NCBI GenBank assembly: GCA_035949055.1
Contig: DASZIO010000057.1
Span: 1-64,000 of the forward strand
From: Bog-756 sp035949055
Lineage (GTDB): Bacteria > Actinomycetota > Acidimicrobiia > Acidimicrobiales > RAAP-2
Direction of reading: 5' to 3'
Length of the DNA stretch: 64,000 bases
The notes beneath the pieces were generated by a model that saw only the letters and a program-made list of their open reading frames with translations, had not been told where the DNA came from and did not search any database. Below are positions 61,212 to 64,000 of the stretch, piece after piece (within the stretch, counting starts at the first letter, position 1; each line of letters starts with the position of its first letter). Both the position numbers and the translations under genes were made by a program.

Positions 61212-61230
61212 CATCTGCAACACACAGATG
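61212..61230. promoter_or_regulatory. Inverted repeat upstream of the TetR gene
   Basis: CATCTG (61212-61217) and CAGATG (61225-61230) form a perfect 6-bp dyad around 7 bases, 37 bp before the TetR start. Autoregulatory TetR operators often have this size and place. It may also terminate the Rieske operon, though the stem is weak. Assignment is positional. Confidence 0.42.
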
Positions 61231-61266
61231 AGATCGGAATTCTCTCCGGACGGCTAGACTGTATCC

Positions 61267-62004
61267 ATGAGCAGCAGCGATGCCGCGGCTGAACCGGTGT
61301 CGACCGCGGCTGAACCGGTGTCCACCGAAGACCCGATGAGCTGGCGGGAGCTGGCCGTGGCCCGGGTGGCCGACCCGGCGCGACTCCGGGCGGAGACCCG
61401 GGTGCAGAGCTTCCTCGATGCGGCGCTCGAGCTCATGAACAGTGACTCGGGGAAGGAATTCACCGTCCAAGAGGTCGTCGAGCGATCCGGCCAGTCCCTG
61501 CGCAGCTTCTATCAGTACTTCGACGGCAAGCACCGGCTGTTGCTGGCCCTCTTCGAGGAATCGGTCCGCTCGACGACCGAGTTGCTCCGCGACAGGGTGG
61601 CCGAAGAAGGGACACCGCCCGAGCGCCTGCACCGTTTCGCGGTCGAGTACTACCGGCTCTGTCGCCCGAACCCGAAGGAGCAAACGAACAAGAAGGGCCC
61701 TATCCCGCCGGCCATGGTCGATTTCGCCCAACAGCTCCTCACCGAGTACCCCAAGGAGGCCGCGCAGGCCTTCGTGCCGCTGCTCTCATTGTTCGAGGAG
61801 CTTCTGGACGAGGCGGCAGAGGCAGGGTTTCTCCGACCCGGACTTGGTCACAGCCACATTGCCGGTGTCGCGCTCCAGGCCATCATGTTCAACACCTTCG
61901 CATCGACGATCAGCGGTGCCTCGGTCCGATCGGGCGCCGAGCGGGCGGCGGAGGATCTCTGGGACCTCCTGCTCAACGGTATCGCCGCCGAGAGGACCGC
62001 CTGA
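61267..62004 (+). CDS. TetR-family transcriptional regulator
   Basis: The protein is 245 aa. A 40-residue lead with a duplicated AAEPVST unit precedes the DNA-binding domain. The helix-turn-helix lies at about residues 45-90: RVQSFLDAALELM, FTVQEVVERSGQSLRSFYQYFDGKHRLLLALFEE. The C-terminal ligand domain is helical and of usual length. It is the only TetR gene in the window and is the last gene after the Rieske unit, so it probably controls that operon and may read the shared operators as well. Confidence 0.9.
   Translation: MSSSDAAAEPVSTAAEPVSTEDPMSWRELAVARVADPARLRAETRVQSFLDAALELMNSDSGKEFTVQEVVERSGQSLRSFYQYFDGKHRLLLALFEESVRSTTELLRDRVAEEGTPPERLHRFAVEYYRLCRPNPKEQTNKKGPIPPAMVDFAQQLLTEYPKEAAQAFVPLLSLFEELLDEAAEAGFLRPGLGHSHIAGVALQAIMFNTFASTISGASVRSGAERAAEDLWDLLLNGIAAERTA
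61285..61326. repeat. 21-bp tandem duplication in the TetR N-terminus
   Basis: Two copies of a 21-bp unit (61285-61305, 61306-61326) differ at one base and encode AAEPVST twice, in frame. They fall in the disordered lead before the DNA-binding domain, so function is probably unaffected. Confidence 0.93.
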
Positions 62005-62009
62005 GCCGC

Positions 62010-63275
62010 TCAGCTCGAGGCGCGTGCCGGGTCCCGCCGGTAGACCTCACCGCCCTTCATCACGAAGGAAACCCGCTCCAGCACCCCGATTTCATCCAGC
62101 GGGTCGCCGGGTACGCCGATGATGTCGGCCAGCTGGTCCGGTTCGAGGCGGCCGCGGTCGGTCACGTCGATCAACTCGGCGGCGACGGTCGTCGCGGCCC
62201 GGATGGCCTGGAGTGGTGTCATACCGCGGTCGACCAAGGCCAGGATCTCTTTCGCATTCTGACCGTGGGGAATGGCCGGAGCATCTGTGCCGCAGGCGAT
62301 GCGAGCGCCCCGCTTGACGGCCTTCCGGATGGTCTCCTTGGCCTTGGGAAAGACCTCCGCCGCTTTGGCCTGGAGCTCCGGCGCGGCGTGAGAGACGTCC
62401 ATGCCGTCCGCCAGGTAGGTGGTGGGCACCAGGAAGGTCTGGCGTTCGATCATCAGATCGAGCGTTTCGTCGCTCATGAGCGACCCGTGCTCGATGCAGT
62501 CGATGCCCGCTTCGATGGCCGCGCGGATCCCGGCGTCGCCGTGCGCGTGGGCGGCCACCTTGAGGCCGGCGCGATGCGCCTCGTCGACGATCGCCCGGAG
62601 CTCGTCGTTCGAGTACTGCTGGGCTCCCGCCGGACCGGTGTGCGACATGACCCCACCCGAGGCACAAACCTTGATGAGCAGGGCGCCGTGCTTGATCTGG
62701 TACCGGACGGCCTTGCGAACCTCGTCGACGCCGTCGGCGATGCCTTCCTCCACGGTGAGCGGCATGATGTGGGGGGCCAAAGCCTGGAACATGGTGGGAT
62801 CGAGATGGCCGCCCGTCGGCGTGATGGCGTGGCCGGCCGGGACGACTCGCGGCCCTTCGATCCACCCGAGGTCGATCGCCTTCTTGAGGGCGACGTCGAG
62901 GAGAATTCCGCCGGTCTGGACGAACAGCCCCAGATTCCGCACGGTCGTGAAACCCGCTCGAAGAGTGCGCCGGGCGTTGGCCACCGAGCGCAGCGTCCGC
63001 ACCGCGGGATCGTCCTGAACCGCGTTGAGCGGACTGCGGTGGTTCGGCCCGCCGAGCAGCAGGTTGACCTCCATGTCCATGAGGCCGGGGAGGAGGGTCA
63101 CGTCACCGAGGTCATAGACCTCGGTCTCGGTGGGGACGGAGGTCGGAGCCACCGCGGCGACACGGCCCTCGACCACCAAGAGGTCGCCGGGCGCCTCGAT
63201 GGTGCCCCCCTCGACGTCGAGCATGCGGGCGCTCCGCAGCTGGATCGGTGGCGGTGGCGTGCGAGACGGGCCCAT
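62010..63275 (-). CDS. Amidohydrolase (imidazolonepropionase-like) with altered metal site
   Basis: The protein is 421 aa from ATG 63275, with AAGGGAG upstream. Subtype I amidohydrolase fold: Lys202 (LIKVCASGG), His243/His245 (AHAHGD), His263 (EHGS) and Asp331 (CGTDAPAIPHG) are all at the metal/catalytic positions. The first pair, normally H-x-H in LPGLIDMHVHL, reads D-M-Glu69-V-Asn71. Relatives hydrolyse organophosphates, carbamates, dipeptides or cyclic amides. The enzyme may use one metal or a different chemistry. It converges on the TetR gene with a 5-bp gap. Confidence 0.86.
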   Translation of the reverse strand: MGPSRTPPPPIQLRSARMLDVEGGTIEAPGDLLVVEGRVAAVAPTSVPTETEVYDLGDVTLLPGLMDMEVNLLLGGPNHRSPLNAVQDDPAVRTLRSVANARRTLRAGFTTVRNLGLFVQTGGILLDVALKKAIDLGWIEGPRVVPAGHAITPTGGHLDPTMFQALAPHIMPLTVEEGIADGVDEVRKAVRYQIKHGALLIKVCASGGVMSHTGPAGAQQYSNDELRAIVDEAHRAGLKVAAHAHGDAGIRAAIEAGIDCIEHGSLMSDETLDLMIERQTFLVPTTYLADGMDVSHAAPELQAKAAEVFPKAKETIRKAVKRGARIACGTDAPAIPHGQNAKEILALVDRGMTPLQAIRAATTVAAELIDVTDRGRLEPDQLADIIGVPGDPLDEIGVLERVSFVMKGGEVYRRDPARASS

Positions 63276-63373
63276 GGTGGACTCCCTTCCGACGGCAGCG
63301 GACGGTGCGAACTGCCTGGTAAGTGCGGTTTTCGTGGCTGATAGGGCAATTATCGCAGCTCGACGGCCGGGTG

Positions 63374-63379
63374 TATAAT
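63374..63379 (+). promoter_or_regulatory. -10 box upstream of the amidohydrolase stub and monooxygenase
   Basis: TATAAT stands out in GC-rich DNA, 46 nt before GTG 63425. The -35 at the right distance (TTATCG or TATCGC near 63350) is poor. It may drive the stub and the FMN monooxygenase beyond it. Confidence 0.4.
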
Positions 63380-63424
63380 GCCACTCTTGCATTGGAGAGG
63401 AACATTCTCGGACCAGGGGGACCG

Positions 63425-63547
63425 GTGACCGATGTGGACGAGCTCATCCTGATCAGCGTGGACGGCATGCGCCTCCGGACCCCCGACGAGAAGGTCGAGG
63501 GCTTCCGGGCCCGGGCGTGCCGGGCCCTGGCCGCCCAACGGGCCTGA
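63425..63547 (+). pseudogene. 40-codon stub of an amidohydrolase_2 gene
   Basis: GTG 63425 has AGGGGGA upstream. The first residues (VTDVDELILISVDG) match the start of the intact amidohydrolase at 12141 (EIDDLILVSVDDHVVEP), but the D-H metal pair is lost. The next stretch, MRLRTPDEKVEGFRARACRALAAQRA, looks unrelated to the barrel or is the extreme C-terminus. An internal deletion that removed almost the whole gene would explain this. Confidence 0.5.
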
Positions 63548-63604
63548 CATGCCGCGATCCTGGCTGGCTGGGGACCGGTGCAAGACAGGACGCGAGGTCG
63601 GCCG

Positions 63605-64000
63605 ATGAGTCCAACCGAGCCGCGACAGATGTCGCTGGTCGCCTTCATGCAGGCCGCGAACACGTCCGTCTATGCCGGCTCCTGGCGGCATCCCGCCACC
63701 GAGCACGGCTTTCTCAGCCAGGGGTACTACCAGAAACTGGCCCGCACCCTCGAGGAGGGATGTTTCGACCTGATGTTCTTCGACGACCGCCTCGCCATGC
63801 CCGGGATCTACGGCGGCTCGGTGGCGGACGCCGTCCGCCTCGGGGCCCGTCCGGTGAAGCTCGACCTCTCCATCGTGCTGGGGGTGTGCGCGGCGGCGAC
63901 GAGGTCCATCGGGCTCGGTGCCACCTATTCGACGACTTATTTCGCGCCGTTCCACGTCGCCCGGACGTTTGCCACCCTCGACCACCTCTCCGGTGGTCGG
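63605..64000 (+). CDS. FMN-dependent monooxygenase of the NtaA/SnaA/DszA type, 5' part
   Basis: The protein begins with ATG 63605 and runs off the right edge with 132 codons visible. The start MSLVAFMQAANTSVYAGSWRHP, then FDLMFFDDRLAMPGIYGG and IGLGATYSTTYFAPFHVARTFATLDHLSGGR, is characteristic of the luciferase-like NtaA/DmoA group (about 440-460 aa). These two-component monooxygenases use reduced FMN to cleave C-N or C-S bonds or hydroxylate chelators and sulfides. Partner reductase, if any, lies outside the window. Confidence 0.88.
   Translation, partial: MSPTEPRQMSLVAFMQAANTSVYAGSWRHPATEHGFLSQGYYQKLARTLEEGCFDLMFFDDRLAMPGIYGGSVADAVRLGARPVKLDLSIVLGVCAAATRSIGLGATYSTTYFAPFHVARTFATLDHLSGGR

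Noticed and set aside
62265..63341. 358-codon plus-strand frame opposite the metal-dependent amidohydrolase
   Set aside because: Antisense of an enzyme with conserved Lys/His/Asp ligands; no domain in the shadow.
1..64000. tRNA, rRNA, CRISPR arrays, transposases
   Set aside because: No cloverleaf-like tRNA sequence, rRNA segment, regularly spaced repeats or transposase motifs (DDE, HUH, integrase Tyr box) were found; gene debris is present without any visible mobile element.

Overview
The window is GC-rich, gene-dense DNA from an actinomycete-type bacterium. Pointers to Actinomycetota are the many GTG/TTG starts, stop/start overlaps (ATGA, GTGA, TGATG), leaderless-looking genes, several luciferase-like (F420/FMN) oxidoreductases, an F420-reductase-like protein, a nicotinoprotein (mycofactocin-type) alcohol dehydrogenase, a GH15 trehalase, and four large/small acyl-CoA dehydrogenase (ACAD) pairs of the kind known from mycobacterial and rhodococcal steroid catabolism. 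An environmental member of Acidimicrobiia or a neighbouring class would fit, but that is inference. I see no rRNA, tRNA, CRISPR array or intact insertion sequence.

Positions 1-12000 hold mixed and partly decayed genes. They are a YCII protein cut by the window edge, a chloroperoxidase-type pseudogene with a 27-bp tandem duplication, a VOC protein, a LuxR-type ATPase remnant, a SAM methyltransferase, a truncated PhyH dioxygenase overlapping an APH-type kinase, an NTF2-like protein, a nucleotide-binding reductase next to a luciferase-like oxidoreductase, an FAD oxidoreductase divergent from a MarR regulator, a GH15 trehalase and a membrane-anchored orphan.

Positions 12000-64000 form one large catabolic island built of short operons. 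(a) 12141-19772: an amidohydrolase and a DUF35-thiolase fusion face a CaiB-SDR-ACAD-ACAD operon. (b) 19773-28146: an SDR, a nicotinoprotein alcohol dehydrogenase, a P450, a D-aminoacylase-like amidohydrolase and an epoxide hydrolase, interspersed with wrecked genes (two P450 remnants, a secreted protein, a luciferase-like protein, an amidohydrolase stub). (c) 28333-32905: ferredoxin, VOC, aldehyde dehydrogenase and an ACAD pair. (d) 33293-38169: a compact branched-chain-amino-acid-type ABC importer with fused permeases, fused ATPases and a lipoprotein receptor. (e) 38240-46536: P450-SDR, then luciferase-like oxidoreductase, a frameshifted amidohydrolase, acyl-CoA ligase and CaiB, then a lone ACAD. 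(f) 46596-52568: acyl-CoA ligase, ACAD pair, enoyl-CoA hydratase, P450 and ferredoxin. (g) 52620-61173: an ACAD pair, an NTF2-like protein and a KshB-like reductase, divergent from an acyl-CoA ligase, SDR, carboxymuconolactone-decarboxylase-type protein, Rieske oxygenase and an uncharacterised small protein. A TetR regulator follows. (h) 62010-64000: an amidohydrolase with a rewritten metal site, an amidohydrolase stub and the start of an FMN monooxygenase.

Together the genes describe uptake of an organic acid, oxygenation by P450 or Rieske enzymes, CoA activation by ligases or CoA transferases, and beta-oxidation or retro-aldol shortening. The substrate is probably bulky, such as a steroid, terpenoid or alicyclic/aromatic acid; this is inferred and no single substrate is proven. 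The most novel signal is a near-identical palindromic element, ATTGACGTCAAGGTCAAT, that overlaps predicted -35 boxes at three places (20197, 33027 and a variant at 46561). It suggests one regulator linking the importer to the ligase/ACAD operons.
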